Positions 21,839 through 30,383 of a DNA stretch of 38,479 nucleotides are shown in pieces. The stretch's first letter is position 1. Every line of letters starts with the position of its first letter. The stretch is from NCBI GenBank assembly GCA_946886275.1, contig CAMPIH010000004.1:1-38479 (forward strand). Direction: 5' to 3'. The notes under the pieces were generated by a model. The model worked only from the letters and a program-made list of their open reading frames with translations. It was not told the DNA's origin and searched no databases. Both the position numbers and the translations under genes were made by a program. This DNA is from an uncultured Sphingosinicella sp. GTDB taxonomy: Bacteria > Pseudomonadota > Alphaproteobacteria > Sphingomonadales > Sphingomonadaceae.

Positions 21839-24155
21839 AGCCGAACCCCGGGGAAGCGCCGACCTCGACTCGCTGCGGCTGATCGACGAACGGCTTCGCT
21901 GGCTTTCGAGCTGGACGATCCATCATGCCAACCATCTGCGCGAAAGTAGCGACGGACTGAAGGTCGGCGGCCACCAGGCGTCCTGCGCCTCGATGACCGC
22001 GATCATGGCGGCGCTCTATTTCCACGCCCTTGGGCCCAACGACCGGGTGGCGGTCAAGCCGCATGCGGGGCCGGTTCTCCACGCCATCCATTATCTGCTC
22101 GGATCGCAGAGCCGCGAGCAGCTCGAAGCCTTTCGCGGCTTCGGCGGCGCCCAATCCTATCCGAGCCGGACCAAGGACCGGATCCCGGTCGATTTCTCGA
22201 CCGGTTCCGTCGGCCTTGGAGTCGCCGTCACCGCCTTCGCCAGCCTGGTCCAGGATTATCTCATCGCCCATGATCTGATGCCGGCGGAGGAAGCTGGCCG
22301 CATGGTCGCGCTGATGGGCGACGCTGAGCTGGACGAGGGCAATATCTACGAATGCCTGATCGAGGCGTACAAGCACGACATCCGCAATTGCTGGTGGATC
22401 GTCGATTATAATCGCCAGTCGCTCGATGCCACGTCGGCCGACCGCATGTTCCGGCGCTTCGACGAGATCTTCGCGAGCTGCGGCTGGAGGGTCGTCACGC
22501 TCCGCTACGGCAAGGCGCTGGAATCGGCTTTCCGGGAGAAAGGCGGGGATTCGCTCAAGGCGTGGCTCGATGAGGTGAGCAATGCCGATTATTCGGCGCT
22601 CACCTATCTCGGCGGCGCCGCCTGGCGCGAGCGCCTGCTGAAGGAGGCGCCGGAAGCGAGACCGATCCTCGATTCCCGCGACGACGACGCGCTTCACGCC
22701 TTGCTGACCAATCTCGGCGGCCACGACATGGCGGCGCTGGTGGAGGCGTTCGATTCTGCCCTGGACGACGTGCCTACCCTGTTCATCGCCTTCACCATCA
22801 AGGGGCATGGCCTGCCCTTCGCCGGCCACAAGGACAATCATGCCGGTCTCATGAACCCCGGCCAGATGGCGGCGCTTCGCGAGCGGATGGGAATCGCGGA
22901 AGGCGAGGAGTGGGACGCCTGGGCCGGGCTCGGCGACAATGCCGCGGCGGCGGCCAGGGCGCTCGTCGAAAGCAGCCGGATCGCCCGAGCCCGGCGCGAA
23001 CGCGCCTGGAACGTCGCCCCGGTCCCGCGGATCGCCCCGCCGGCCGGGGAGGAGCAGTCGACCCAGGCCGCGTTCGGGAAAATCCTCCTCGATTTGTCTC
23101 GGACCGGCGGCGGGCTCGCGGACCGGATCGTGACGACCTCGCCCGACGTCACCGTTTCAACCAATCTCGGCGCCTGGGTGAATCAGCGCGGCCTGTTTCG
23201 CCGCCAGGAAGCGGCGGATGTGTTCGCTGCGGCGAAGATCCCGTCCGCGCAGAAATGGGGCGCCCACGGTGCCGGCCAGCATGTCGAGCTCGGCATCGCC
23301 GAGAATAATCTGTTCCTGATGCTTGCGGCGCTGGGCCTTGCCGGCGACCTGTTCGGCCAGCGGCTCTTCCCGATCGGCACCGTCTACGATCCGTTCATCG
23401 CGCGTGGCCTCGATGCCCTCAACTATGCCTGTTACCAGGATTCGCGATTCCTGCTCGTGGCGACTCCCTCGGGCGTGACTTTGGGCCCCGAAGGCGGCGC
23501 TCACCAGTCGATCAATCCGCCGCTCATCGCGCTGGGCCAGCCCGGCCTCAGGCATTACGAGCCGGCCTTCGTCGACGAGCTCGCCTTGTTCATGGAGGAG
23601 GCGTTCCGGCTCATCCAGGCGCCGGACGGCGAGAGCGTCTATCTTCGCCTCACCACCCGAACCATTGCCCAGGTGGAACGGCCCGACGAGCAGTGGAAGG
23701 CGGACGCGCTCGCCGGCGGCTACTGGCTTCGCGCTCCCGCCGAAGGCGCCGAGGCGGCCCTGGTCTATTCGGGCGCGATCGCGCCGGAAGCCCTTGCAGC
23801 CTGGGAAGCGCTGAGTGAGGACGTTCCCGGGCTGGGACTGCTGGCGATCACCTCGCCGGACCTGCTCCACCGCGGCTGGAGCGCGCGGCGAAGCGCCCGC
23901 TGGAAGGGCGCGGCACCGCCGCCTTCGCACGTCGAGACCTTGCTTTCGCGGCTGCCGCGGAGCGCGGGGCTGGTGACTCTGCTCGACGGGGCGCCGGCCT
24001 CGCTGTCGTGGCTGGGCGGCGTCCAGGGCCACAAGGTGAGCCCGCTCGGAGTCGACCGGTTCGGCCAGACCGGAAACCTGGCCGATCTCTACCGCGCCTA
24101 CAGGCTCGATCCCGACGCCGTCGTCGAGGCCGCAGCCGAGCTCTTTCTCGACTGA
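21813..24155 (+). CDS. AceE/MdeB-type E1 2-oxoacid dehydrogenase (transketolase-like)
   Basis: A 780-residue thiamine-diphosphate enzyme of the homodimeric E1 type. It starts with IHHANHLRESSDGLKVGGHQ, then VAVKPHAGPVLHAIHYLLG and FGGAQSYPSRTKDRIPVDFS. The ThDP motif spans MGDAELDEGNIYECLIEA to WWIVDYNRQSLD. Later come FTIKGHGLPFAGHKDNHAG, QHVELGIAENNLFLMLAALG and TLGPEGGAHQSINPPLI. It is shorter than E. coli AceE (about 890) and closer to the MdeB-type proteins assigned to 2-oxobutyrate oxidation. No E2 or E3 is nearby, so the real substrate is open. The start ATG has GGAG seven bases upstream, within the preceding frame. Confidence 0.88.
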   Translation: MRKNRTPDKAEPRGSADLDSLRLIDERLRWLSSWTIHHANHLRESSDGLKVGGHQASCASMTAIMAALYFHALGPNDRVAVKPHAGPVLHAIHYLLGSQSREQLEAFRGFGGAQSYPSRTKDRIPVDFSTGSVGLGVAVTAFASLVQDYLIAHDLMPAEEAGRMVALMGDAELDEGNIYECLIEAYKHDIRNCWWIVDYNRQSLDATSADRMFRRFDEIFASCGWRVVTLRYGKALESAFREKGGDSLKAWLDEVSNADYSALTYLGGAAWRERLLKEAPEARPILDSRDDDALHALLTNLGGHDMAALVEAFDSALDDVPTLFIAFTIKGHGLPFAGHKDNHAGLMNPGQMAALRERMGIAEGEEWDAWAGLGDNAAAAARALVESSRIARARRERAWNVAPVPRIAPPAGEEQSTQAAFGKILLDLSRTGGGLADRIVTTSPDVTVSTNLGAWVNQRGLFRRQEAADVFAAAKIPSAQKWGAHGAGQHVELGIAENNLFLMLAALGLAGDLFGQRLFPIGTVYDPFIARGLDALNYACYQDSRFLLVATPSGVTLGPEGGAHQSINPPLIALGQPGLRHYEPAFVDELALFMEEAFRLIQAPDGESVYLRLTTRTIAQVERPDEQWKADALAGGYWLRAPAEGAEAALVYSGAIAPEALAAWEALSEDVPGLGLLAITSPDLLHRGWSARRSARWKGAAPPPSHVETLLSRLPRSAGLVTLLDGAPASLSWLGGVQGHKVSPLGVDRFGQTGNLADLYRAYRLDPDAVVEAAAELFLD

Positions 24156-24167
24156 ACGGCACCCTGG

Positions 24168-25229
24168 TCAGGATTCGGCCGGCTTCGCCTGGTTGCCTTC
24201 ACCCGGAAGCGGAGTCGGCGTGTTCAGCGCCTCCTGGACGTAGAGCCGCTTCACCATCACGTAGGTCACGACGGTGAAGGGGGCTGCGAGGATGACTCCG
24301 ACGATGCCGAAGACCAGGCCCCCGGCGACGAGCGCGAACAGGAGCAGGGCCGGAGGCAGGTCGACGGCCCGCTGCTGGACCAAGGGTTCGAGGATATTGC
24401 CTTCGAACTGCTGGATGACGAGGAACAGCAAGGCCGTCCAGATCGCCTGCTCGGGGCTTTCGGCGAAGGCGAGCAGGATGGCCGGGATCGCCGCGATGAT
24501 CGGTCCGATGAAGGGGACGAATTCGAGCAGTGCCGCAAGCAGGCCGAGGGCGAGGGCCGAGGGCACGCCGATGATGAGAAGGCCGAGCCAGCTGAGCAGG
24601 CCGACGACGATCATCGAGACCATCCTTCCGAGCAGCCAAAGCCGGAGGCCGCGGGCGCTGGCTTCGAGCGCCTGCGCCGCCAGCGCCCGGCCCCGTTCGG
24701 GGACGAGCTTGATCATTCCGACCCGGTAGAGCTCCGGCTGGGCCGCGAGATAGATTCCGCCGACGATGACGAGCAGGGTATCGGCGATGCCATTGCCGAC
24801 CGAGACGGCGATATTGCCGAGATTGGCGACGACTCCGCCGCCGGCGCCGATGCTCGTGCTCCATTGGCGGACCGCGTCTCCCAGGCCCCAGAGGTCGAGC
24901 CGCGCCTCGAGCGCCATCCAGGCTTGGGGGATCATCTCACGCAGGGCACCGGTCTGGCGGCTGATCTGGGCGCCGAACGTCCAGACCGCGAGGACGATGA
25001 TTCCGGCGACGAGGACGACCGCCGCCAGGAGGGCCGCCCAGTCCGGCACCCGAAGGCGCTCCCGGATCGGCTCGGCGACGAGGTTGAGGATCACCGACAC
25101 CAGCACCGCGCCGAAGACGAGCATGAACAGGCCGCGAAGGTTCCAGAGCAGCAGGGCGATGCCGATGACGATGATCGCGATGACGAGCCGCTCGATGAAG
25201 ATCCGGTGACTGATCGGCTCGCCGTTCAT
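24168..25229 (-). CDS. AI-2E family (PerM-type) membrane protein
   Basis: A 353-residue polytopic protein of the AI-2E/PerM family. It has N-terminal spans (RLVIAIIVIGIALLLW, LFMLVFGAVLVSVIL, AALLAAVVLVAGIIVLAV), a soluble middle, and C-terminal spans with the family motifs LLEFVPFIGPIIAAIPAILL and ILEPLVQQRAVDLPPALLL. The family ranges from autoinducer export to sodium/proton antiport, so the substrate is unknown. The start at 25229 has AGGAGG seven bases upstream. It ends 12 bases from the convergent E1 gene and diverges from a small membrane protein gene. Confidence 0.88.
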   Translation of the reverse strand: MNGEPISHRIFIERLVIAIIVIGIALLLWNLRGLFMLVFGAVLVSVILNLVAEPIRERLRVPDWAALLAAVVLVAGIIVLAVWTFGAQISRQTGALREMIPQAWMALEARLDLWGLGDAVRQWSTSIGAGGGVVANLGNIAVSVGNGIADTLLVIVGGIYLAAQPELYRVGMIKLVPERGRALAAQALEASARGLRLWLLGRMVSMIVVGLLSWLGLLIIGVPSALALGLLAALLEFVPFIGPIIAAIPAILLAFAESPEQAIWTALLFLVIQQFEGNILEPLVQQRAVDLPPALLLFALVAGGLVFGIVGVILAAPFTVVTYVMVKRLYVQEALNTPTPLPGEGNQAKPAES

Positions 25230-25309
25230 CGGATATCCTCCTGTGCCGCAAGGAACATTCTCGCCGGTGCCGCGCTCTCTCGGCAAGGAACTCATGACCG
25301 GAGAATGAC

Positions 25310-25531
25310 ATGATTGGCAAGATCATCGGCGCCGCCCTTGGCCGGCGAATGGCTGGGCGATCCGAAGGCGGCAAGGGCATGCTCATCGGCGCTGCCGCGC
25401 CCTGGCTGCTGCGCCGTGCTTTCACGCCGCTCGGAGTCGCGGCCATCGGCGCCTATGGCGCGAAGAAGGTCTATGATCGCCGCCGCGCGCGCCGCGCCGG
25501 CACCATCGCGACGCCCGCGTCGAGGATCTAG
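25310..25531 (+). CDS. small glycine-rich, probably membrane-associated protein (73 aa)
   Basis: A 73-residue basic protein: MIGKIIGAALGRRMAGRSEG, then hydrophobic GMLIGAAAPWLLRRAF and LGVAAIGAYGAKKVYDRRRA. Two short hydrophobic stretches may touch the membrane. GGAG lies six bases before the ATG. Its TAG stop shares the palindrome CTAG with the stop of the convergent DUF202 gene. No family assigned. Confidence 0.7.
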   Translation: MIGKIIGAALGRRMAGRSEGGKGMLIGAAAPWLLRRAFTPLGVAAIGAYGAKKVYDRRRARRAGTIATPASRI

Positions 25532-25920
25532 CGCCCGTCCAATTGCCAGAGGGCCCAGATCAGGGCCAAGGTCGCCAGGCTGATCGACCAGCTGACGAGG
25601 CGCAGGTTGATCATCCTGAACGTCTTGATCTCGTGCGGCTTGAGCCGCTCGACGACCGCGCAGGCGCGTCGCTCGGCCGAGAGGATGACGAAAATCCCGA
25701 TCAGCAGGAAAATGGTCGCGATCGCCTTCGGCACCCACTCGGGCTCCATCGTCTGGAACAGGGCATTGAAGCCGATCCCGATCGCCACTGCGGCGAGGCT
25801 CGTCCGCATCCAGCCGGCGAAGGTCCGCTCGTTCGCAAGCAAGGTCCGATCCTCGGCGAGCGCGGTGCGCTCGATGGCTCCGTTCTCATAGTCCTCGGAC
25901 AGGATCGGGTCACTAGGCAG
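25528..25920 (-). CDS. DUF202 (YidH-like) membrane protein
   Basis: A small inner-membrane protein of the DUF202 family, with the conserved ALAEDRTLLANERTFAGW and MRTSLAAVAIGIG motif. Spans follow at VPKAIATIFLLIGIFVILS and LVSWSISLATLALIWALW. Function unknown. The start is unclear: no ATG, GTG or TTG lies in frame just before the domain. The nearest in-frame ATG (25998) would add an Arg-rich stretch that only mirrors the C-terminus of the upstream penicillin-binding protein. I give a CTG at 25920, preceded by GAGGA at about eight bases. The gene overlaps the end of the upstream gene by a few bases and is likely coupled to it. Confidence 0.75.
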   Translation of the reverse strand: MPSDPILSEDYENGAIERTALAEDRTLLANERTFAGWMRTSLAAVAIGIGFNALFQTMEPEWVPKAIATIFLLIGIFVILSAERRACAVVERLKPHEIKTFRMINLRLVSWSISLATLALIWALWQLDGR

Positions 25921-27952
25921 GGCCGAAATCCTCGCTCTCGGGGCCGTTTCGGGGAGGGACCGGCGGCGGCGCGATGACGTCCGGCACGTCCCGTCCATCG
26001 TCGGGTCCGGGCAGGCGGACTGGGAAGGTGGAGCCGGGCGCTGGCGCCGGCGCGGGCTCGGGCTGGGGCTCGGCCTCCTGGACATTGTCTTGAGTCGCCG
26101 GCGGCGGCGTCACCCGGTCGGTTTCGGTGAGGGGTACCGGGGCGACCGGCCGCGACGTTCCGATGCCGAGCGCCTCGGTCATGAAGTTGCGCCAGATCTG
26201 GGCGGGCACGCCGCCGCCGGTGGTGCCGGGCAAAGGGCTGTTGTCGTCATTGCCGACCCAGACTCCGACGACGAGGTCCCCGGCAAAGCCGACGAACAGG
26301 GCGTCGCGATAATCGGAGGTCGTTCCCGTCTTGCCGAACGTCGGCACCGACAGGGCCGCCGACCGGCCGGTGCCGCGATGGGCGACGGCGTAAAGGACGT
26401 CGCGGAGCATCGGGAAGGCGCGGTCGCGGCTCAGCTCTTCGGCGGTCGGCCACCAGCGGCCGAGCCAGCCATTGGCGGAATCGGGAAGGCCGCGAGGCCG
26501 GATCGGATAGCGGCCCGCGGCGACGGCGGCATAGGCGCCGGTAAGCTCGATCAGGCTGACGCCGTTCGTCCCCAGAGCGAGACTCCGCTCGGGACGAAGC
26601 GGGGTGGTGATGCCGAGATCGCGGGCGGCCCGGATCACATTGTCGCGACCGACCCGCTCCTGGACCTGAACCGCCACCGAATTGCTCGAAAAGGCCACGG
26701 CCTCGCGGAGCGTGATCCGGCCGCGATAGGAATCGCCATAATTGCGGGGCTGCCAGTCGCCGAGCCTGATCGGGACGTCGTTGACCGGAGTGACGGGCGT
26801 GTAGCCGGCGCGAAAGGCGGCGAGATAGACGAACAGCTTGAACGCCGATCCTGGCTGCCGCCGCGCCTGGGTCGCCCGATTGAAGGCGCTTCGGGAATAA
26901 TCCTTGCCGCCGACCATCGCGACGACCCGGCCGTCGAGCCGCATCGCCACCAGAGCCACCTGGGCACGGCCGAGCCGAGCCCGGCGAACCGCTCGGACGG
27001 CTATCCTCTGGAGATCACCCTCAAGGGTCGTCAGCACCTCACGCTGGCCATAATCCTCTTCTGCGAGGGCGTTCGCCTCCGGCACCACCCAGTCGGCGAA
27101 GTAGGTGCCGGTCGGAACGTCGTCCCGCTCGCCGAGGCGGAGCCGGGCCGGCTTCAGCTCCTCATGCTCTTCGGCGCTGATGTAGCCGACATCCGCCATG
27201 GCCTGCATGACGAGCCGTGAACGCTCCTGGGCGCCCTCCAGGTTGCTCGTCGGGGCAAGCCGGCTCGGGGCATTGACGAGCCCGGCCAGCATCGCCGCCT
27301 GGGCGACCGTCAGCTCTTCCGGCTCGCTGTCGAAATAGTGACGGGCGGCGGCGCGAAGGCCGTACACATTGTCGCCGAAATAGACGTTGGAGAGGTAGCG
27401 GCTGAGGATGTCGTCCTTGCTCAGCCAGACTTCGAGCCAGAGCGCGATGAAGGCTTCCTGGATCTTTCGCGCCGCCGTCCGCTCGGGGCTGAGGAAGCTC
27501 GTCTTGGCAAGCTGCTGGCTGATCGTGCTCCCGCCCTGCCGGACTCGTCCGGCGCGCAGGTTGCGCCACATCGCCCGGGCGATTCCGTAGGGATCCACGC
27601 CGATATGGCGGTAGAATCGCCGATCCTCGATGGCGAGAAAAGCCTGGGGCACGTGCGGCGGCAGCTCGTCGATCGACACCGGATCGCCGATGACCGCGCC
27701 TCGCCGGGCGATCGGCTCACCCTCGGCCGAGAGGATGGTGAGGCTGGGTGCAGCGATCGGCCCAAGCGATCGCGACAAGGGCGCCGTGACGATCAGCCAG
27801 AGGATGATCACGGCGGTCAGGATGGCGACTCCGAGGGCAATCCTCTTGACCGTCCGGACTCGGGAAAGCGGCGGCTGTGGGACCGGTTCTTCCCCGGTCG
27901 CGGCGGCGCCGTCGGCAGATTCGCTCAAATTGATGGTTTCCCCTTGAAGCAT
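25913..27952 (-). CDS. class A penicillin-binding protein (PBP1A family)
   Basis: A 679-residue bifunctional peptidoglycan synthase. It has a membrane anchor at about 37 to 57. The GT51 transglycosylase domain has the catalytic glutamate near 109 (AIEDRRFYRHIG) and GGSTISQQLAK. The transpeptidase domain has the active-site serine in GSAFK (near 369), SSN (near 422) and KTGTT (near 541). The C-terminal 70 residues are Pro/Glu/Ala-rich. It acts at the periplasmic face. AAGGA precedes the ATG. It lies between an FAD oxidoreductase and a DUF202 gene on the same strand, all closely spaced. Confidence 0.93.
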   Translation of the reverse strand: MLQGETINLSESADGAAATGEEPVPQPPLSRVRTVKRIALGVAILTAVIILWLIVTAPLSRSLGPIAAPSLTILSAEGEPIARRGAVIGDPVSIDELPPHVPQAFLAIEDRRFYRHIGVDPYGIARAMWRNLRAGRVRQGGSTISQQLAKTSFLSPERTAARKIQEAFIALWLEVWLSKDDILSRYLSNVYFGDNVYGLRAAARHYFDSEPEELTVAQAAMLAGLVNAPSRLAPTSNLEGAQERSRLVMQAMADVGYISAEEHEELKPARLRLGERDDVPTGTYFADWVVPEANALAEEDYGQREVLTTLEGDLQRIAVRAVRRARLGRAQVALVAMRLDGRVVAMVGGKDYSRSAFNRATQARRQPGSAFKLFVYLAAFRAGYTPVTPVNDVPIRLGDWQPRNYGDSYRGRITLREAVAFSSNSVAVQVQERVGRDNVIRAARDLGITTPLRPERSLALGTNGVSLIELTGAYAAVAAGRYPIRPRGLPDSANGWLGRWWPTAEELSRDRAFPMLRDVLYAVAHRGTGRSAALSVPTFGKTGTTSDYRDALFVGFAGDLVVGVWVGNDDNSPLPGTTGGGVPAQIWRNFMTEALGIGTSRPVAPVPLTETDRVTPPPATQDNVQEAEPQPEPAPAPAPGSTFPVRLPGPDDGRDVPDVIAPPPVPPRNGPESEDFGPA

Positions 27953-27986
27953 CGCTTTCCTTCGCGGCTCAACGAAGCGACTGTCA

Positions 27987-29135
27987 TCATGTTTCGGTAG
28001 CTGTCGACGAATGTTCGAGAAGACGTTCGGGCCGAAGATCGGCCGCTTCGACGCCGAATGTCGACAGGCCTGCCGGCCAGGCCGTGCCTGCGATCATCGC
28101 CTCGACGGCCTCCGCCATGGCCGGTGCCGTCTGCAATCCGAAACCGCCCTGGCCGGCAAGCCAGAAGAATCCGGGCGAACCGGGGGCGAAGCCCGCGGCC
28201 GGGACCCGATCCGCGGTGAAGGTCCGAAGGCCCGCCCAGCGGTGGGCGATCCGGCTTACCGCCAGGGTGGTATATTGCTCGACCTTGGACGCGGCGAGGG
28301 CGACGTCATATTCTTCCGGCTGGGCATCGCACGGATCGCTCTCCACCTCGTCGACCGGTGAGGCCATCAGCTTCCCGGACTCGGGGAGGATGTAGAAATC
28401 GTCGACCACCGTCTTCACGAAGGGCCAGTCGCGAACATCGGCGCCGGTGGGAGGATCGACGACGATGATCGTCCTCCTGAGCGGCCTCAGGCCGAGCGGC
28501 ACGACTCCCGCGGCGCGGGCGACCGAATCGGCCCAGGCGCCCGCCGCATTGATCAGGATCGGCGCCGACCAGGACTCTCCCGCCTCGCTTTCGACCCGCC
28601 AGCCGGAGCCGGTCGGGCGGATCGCCGAGAGCCGGACTCCGGTGCGGACAAGCCCGCCGCGGTCTCGAACCTCTCTCGCATAAGCCTGGAGAAGGGCGTC
28701 GGAATCGAGTCGAAGTCCGTCGGGGTAGAGGATGGCGGCGACGATCGCGTCGCTTCCGGTGCGGAGCGGCGGGAACAATGCGCCGAGCTCGTCAGGCGCC
28801 GGATCCCTGAGCGAATCGGTGAATTCGGCCATGTCGGTCCGCAATTTCTCGAGCGCCGGAAGCATCGCCTCGGTGGCGACGAACAAGGCGTTGCTGGTCC
28901 GGGCAAGCGGCGGATCGCGACGCTCGAGGAAATAGTCACGGCTATGGGCGGTCAGTGCGCGCACCAGGCGATTGCCGATGCCATAATGGGAGAAGGTCGC
29001 GCTTCGGCCGGAGGAATGATAGCCGATCGCTTCCTCGGCCTCGACGACCGCGACCCGGCCATGAGCGGCGAGCCGAGCCGCCGCCGACAATCCGGCCACA
29101 CCCGCTCCGATGACGAGGAAATCGGCGCCTTCCAC
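27987..29135 (-). CDS. FAD-dependent amino acid/amine oxidoreductase (DadA/DAO-like)
   Basis: A 382-residue flavoprotein of the glycine/D-amino-acid oxidase superfamily. It has the dinucleotide motif VIGAGVAGLSAAARLA at the N-terminus followed by VAVVEAEEAIGYHSSGRSA. Mid-region motifs are PILINAAGAWADSVA, DDFYILPESGKLMASP and SRIAHRWAGLRTFTADRVPA. GFFWLAGQGGFGLQTAPAMA lies near the C-terminus. Substrate cannot be read from sequence; a D-amino acid or N-methylated amino acid is likely. The start is a GTG (29135). It diverges from cysQ and precedes the penicillin-binding protein by 34 bases. Confidence 0.88.
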   Translation of the reverse strand: MEGADFLVIGAGVAGLSAAARLAAHGRVAVVEAEEAIGYHSSGRSATFSHYGIGNRLVRALTAHSRDYFLERRDPPLARTSNALFVATEAMLPALEKLRTDMAEFTDSLRDPAPDELGALFPPLRTGSDAIVAAILYPDGLRLDSDALLQAYAREVRDRGGLVRTGVRLSAIRPTGSGWRVESEAGESWSAPILINAAGAWADSVARAAGVVPLGLRPLRRTIIVVDPPTGADVRDWPFVKTVVDDFYILPESGKLMASPVDEVESDPCDAQPEEYDVALAASKVEQYTTLAVSRIAHRWAGLRTFTADRVPAAGFAPGSPGFFWLAGQGGFGLQTAPAMAEAVEAMIAGTAWPAGLSTFGVEAADLRPERLLEHSSTATET

Positions 29136-29137
29136 CA

Positions 29138-29162
29138 GGTCCGGTTAGAGCCTGGCCGGACC
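29138..29162. repeat. inverted repeat in divergent region
   Basis: GGTCCGG (29138-29144) and CCGGACC (29156-29162), an 11-base spacer, immediately upstream of the oxidoreductase GTG start and about 95 bases before the divergent cysQ. Possible operator, no further support. Confidence 0.3.
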
Positions 29163-29254
29163 GGTCGCAATGGCTGCGCCCGATCGTCGCGATTGCGGCG
29201 GCCGAAATCCTGCCGCATCAGGGCGCCGAGGCGATCCAGCGGGAAGGGGCCGAT

Positions 29255-30001
29255 TTGACTGACGAGGAACTTGCGGCCCGGCTTGCCGAAGGGGCGGGGC
29301 GCCTGCTGATGGAATTGCGAAGCGCGACTTTCCCGGCCGACCGACGCCTGGGGATCGTCGCCGACAAGGTCGCCAACGCTTTCATCCTGACCAGCCTTCG
29401 CGAATGGCGGCCGGACGATCCGATCCTTTCCGAGGAAAGTCCTGACCGTCTCGAGCGGCTGACAAGCGATCGGCTCTGGATCATCGATCCGCTCGACGGC
29501 ACTCGCGAATATTCGGAAGGCCGAAACGACTGGGCGGTCCATGTCGCGCTCGCCGTCGGCGGGGAACCGAGGCTCGGCGCAGTCGCCTTGCCGGCGAGGG
29601 GGAAGCTCTATCGCTCCGATCGAGTCCAAAGGGCGGACGTGGCGCGCGAGCGTCCCTTGATGGTCGTCAGCCGGACTCGGCCGCCGCCGGAAGCGGAGAC
29701 GATCGCGGCCCTCCTCGGCGCCGAACTCGTGCCGCTCGGCTCGGCGGGAGCGAAGGCGATGGCGGTCGTCTCCGGCGAGGCCGATATCTATTATCATTCC
29801 GGCGGCCAGCACGAATGGGACAATTGTGCTCCGGCGGCAGTAGCGCTCCGTGCCGGTCTCCATGCGAGCCGGGTCGACGGGACCGCCTTGGTCTACAATA
29901 ATCGCGATTCGCTCGTCCCCGATCTGGTCATCGCCCGGCCGGAACTCGCCGATCGGATCGTCGCTTTCTGCAATTCCGGCACCAGCAAAGAGGCTTCATG
30001 A
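29255..30001 (+). CDS. cysQ: CysQ-like 3'(2'),5'-bisphosphate nucleotidase
   Basis: A 248-residue inositol-monophosphatase superfamily protein, most like CysQ, which removes 3'-phosphate from PAP in sulfur assimilation. It has PDDPILSEES, the metal motif IDPLDGTREYSEG and the second motif HEWDNCAPAAVALRAG. The start is TTG at 29255 with GGGAAGGGG upstream. The first residues, TDEELAARLAEGAGRLL, resemble other members, so the rare start is credible. It shares ATGA with the next gene. Confidence 0.88.
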   Translation: MTDEELAARLAEGAGRLLMELRSATFPADRRLGIVADKVANAFILTSLREWRPDDPILSEESPDRLERLTSDRLWIIDPLDGTREYSEGRNDWAVHVALAVGGEPRLGAVALPARGKLYRSDRVQRADVARERPLMVVSRTRPPPEAETIAALLGAELVPLGSAGAKAMAVVSGEADIYYHSGGQHEWDNCAPAAVALRAGLHASRVDGTALVYNNRDSLVPDLVIARPELADRIVAFCNSGTSKEAS

Positions 30002-30294
30002 TCCAGGAATATTTGGCGTGGAAGGTCGCGCTCGGCGAGAGCACCGGCATGTCCGAGAATCTCGTTCACGTCCATGCGGGGCTGGCCATCTTCGTGGTCA
30101 CCGCCCTGCTGCTCAGGAAGCGCATGCGATCCTGGATCCCGCTCGCCGTGGTCATCGCCCTCGCGGTGCTGAACGAGGCCGTCGATTATCTTTACGGAAT
30201 CAAGTGGGATTACATGTCGTCGGGAATGGACTTGATCAACACGATATTGTGGCCGATCGTGCTGTTCCTGCTCGCCCGCCGCCCCGGCCGTTAA
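29998..30294 (+). CDS. small membrane protein (98 aa)
   Basis: A 98-residue protein with three probable spans: VHAGLAIFVVTALLLR, WIPLAVVIALAVLNEAV and MDLINTILWPIVLFLLARR. Polar residues sit between them (NEAVDYLYGIKWDYM and the DLINT motif), somewhat like VanZ-type proteins, but I would not assign it. It is translationally coupled to cysQ (ATGA, 29998-30001). The stop is followed by a MITE-like repeat. Confidence 0.7.
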   Translation: MIQEYLAWKVALGESTGMSENLVHVHAGLAIFVVTALLLRKRMRSWIPLAVVIALAVLNEAVDYLYGIKWDYMSSGMDLINTILWPIVLFLLARRPGR

Positions 30295-30369
30295 AATGGG
30301 GACAGTATATATTTTTTGACCGGGCGATGAGGCTCGGTTCGGCGGGAAAAATAGAGAGTGTCCCCAATT
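30294..30369. repeat. short MITE/REP-like remnant
   Basis: About 76 bases bounded by imperfect terminal inverted repeats. The left end reads ATGGGGACAGTATATATTTT and the right end, reversed, ATTGGGGACACTCTCTATTTT. Similar ends flank REP-associated transposase genes in many proteobacteria. The transcript would fold into a long hairpin with U-tracts and so act as a terminator for both convergent neighbours. Confidence 0.6.
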
Positions 30370-30383
30370 AATCGGCGGGCCGG

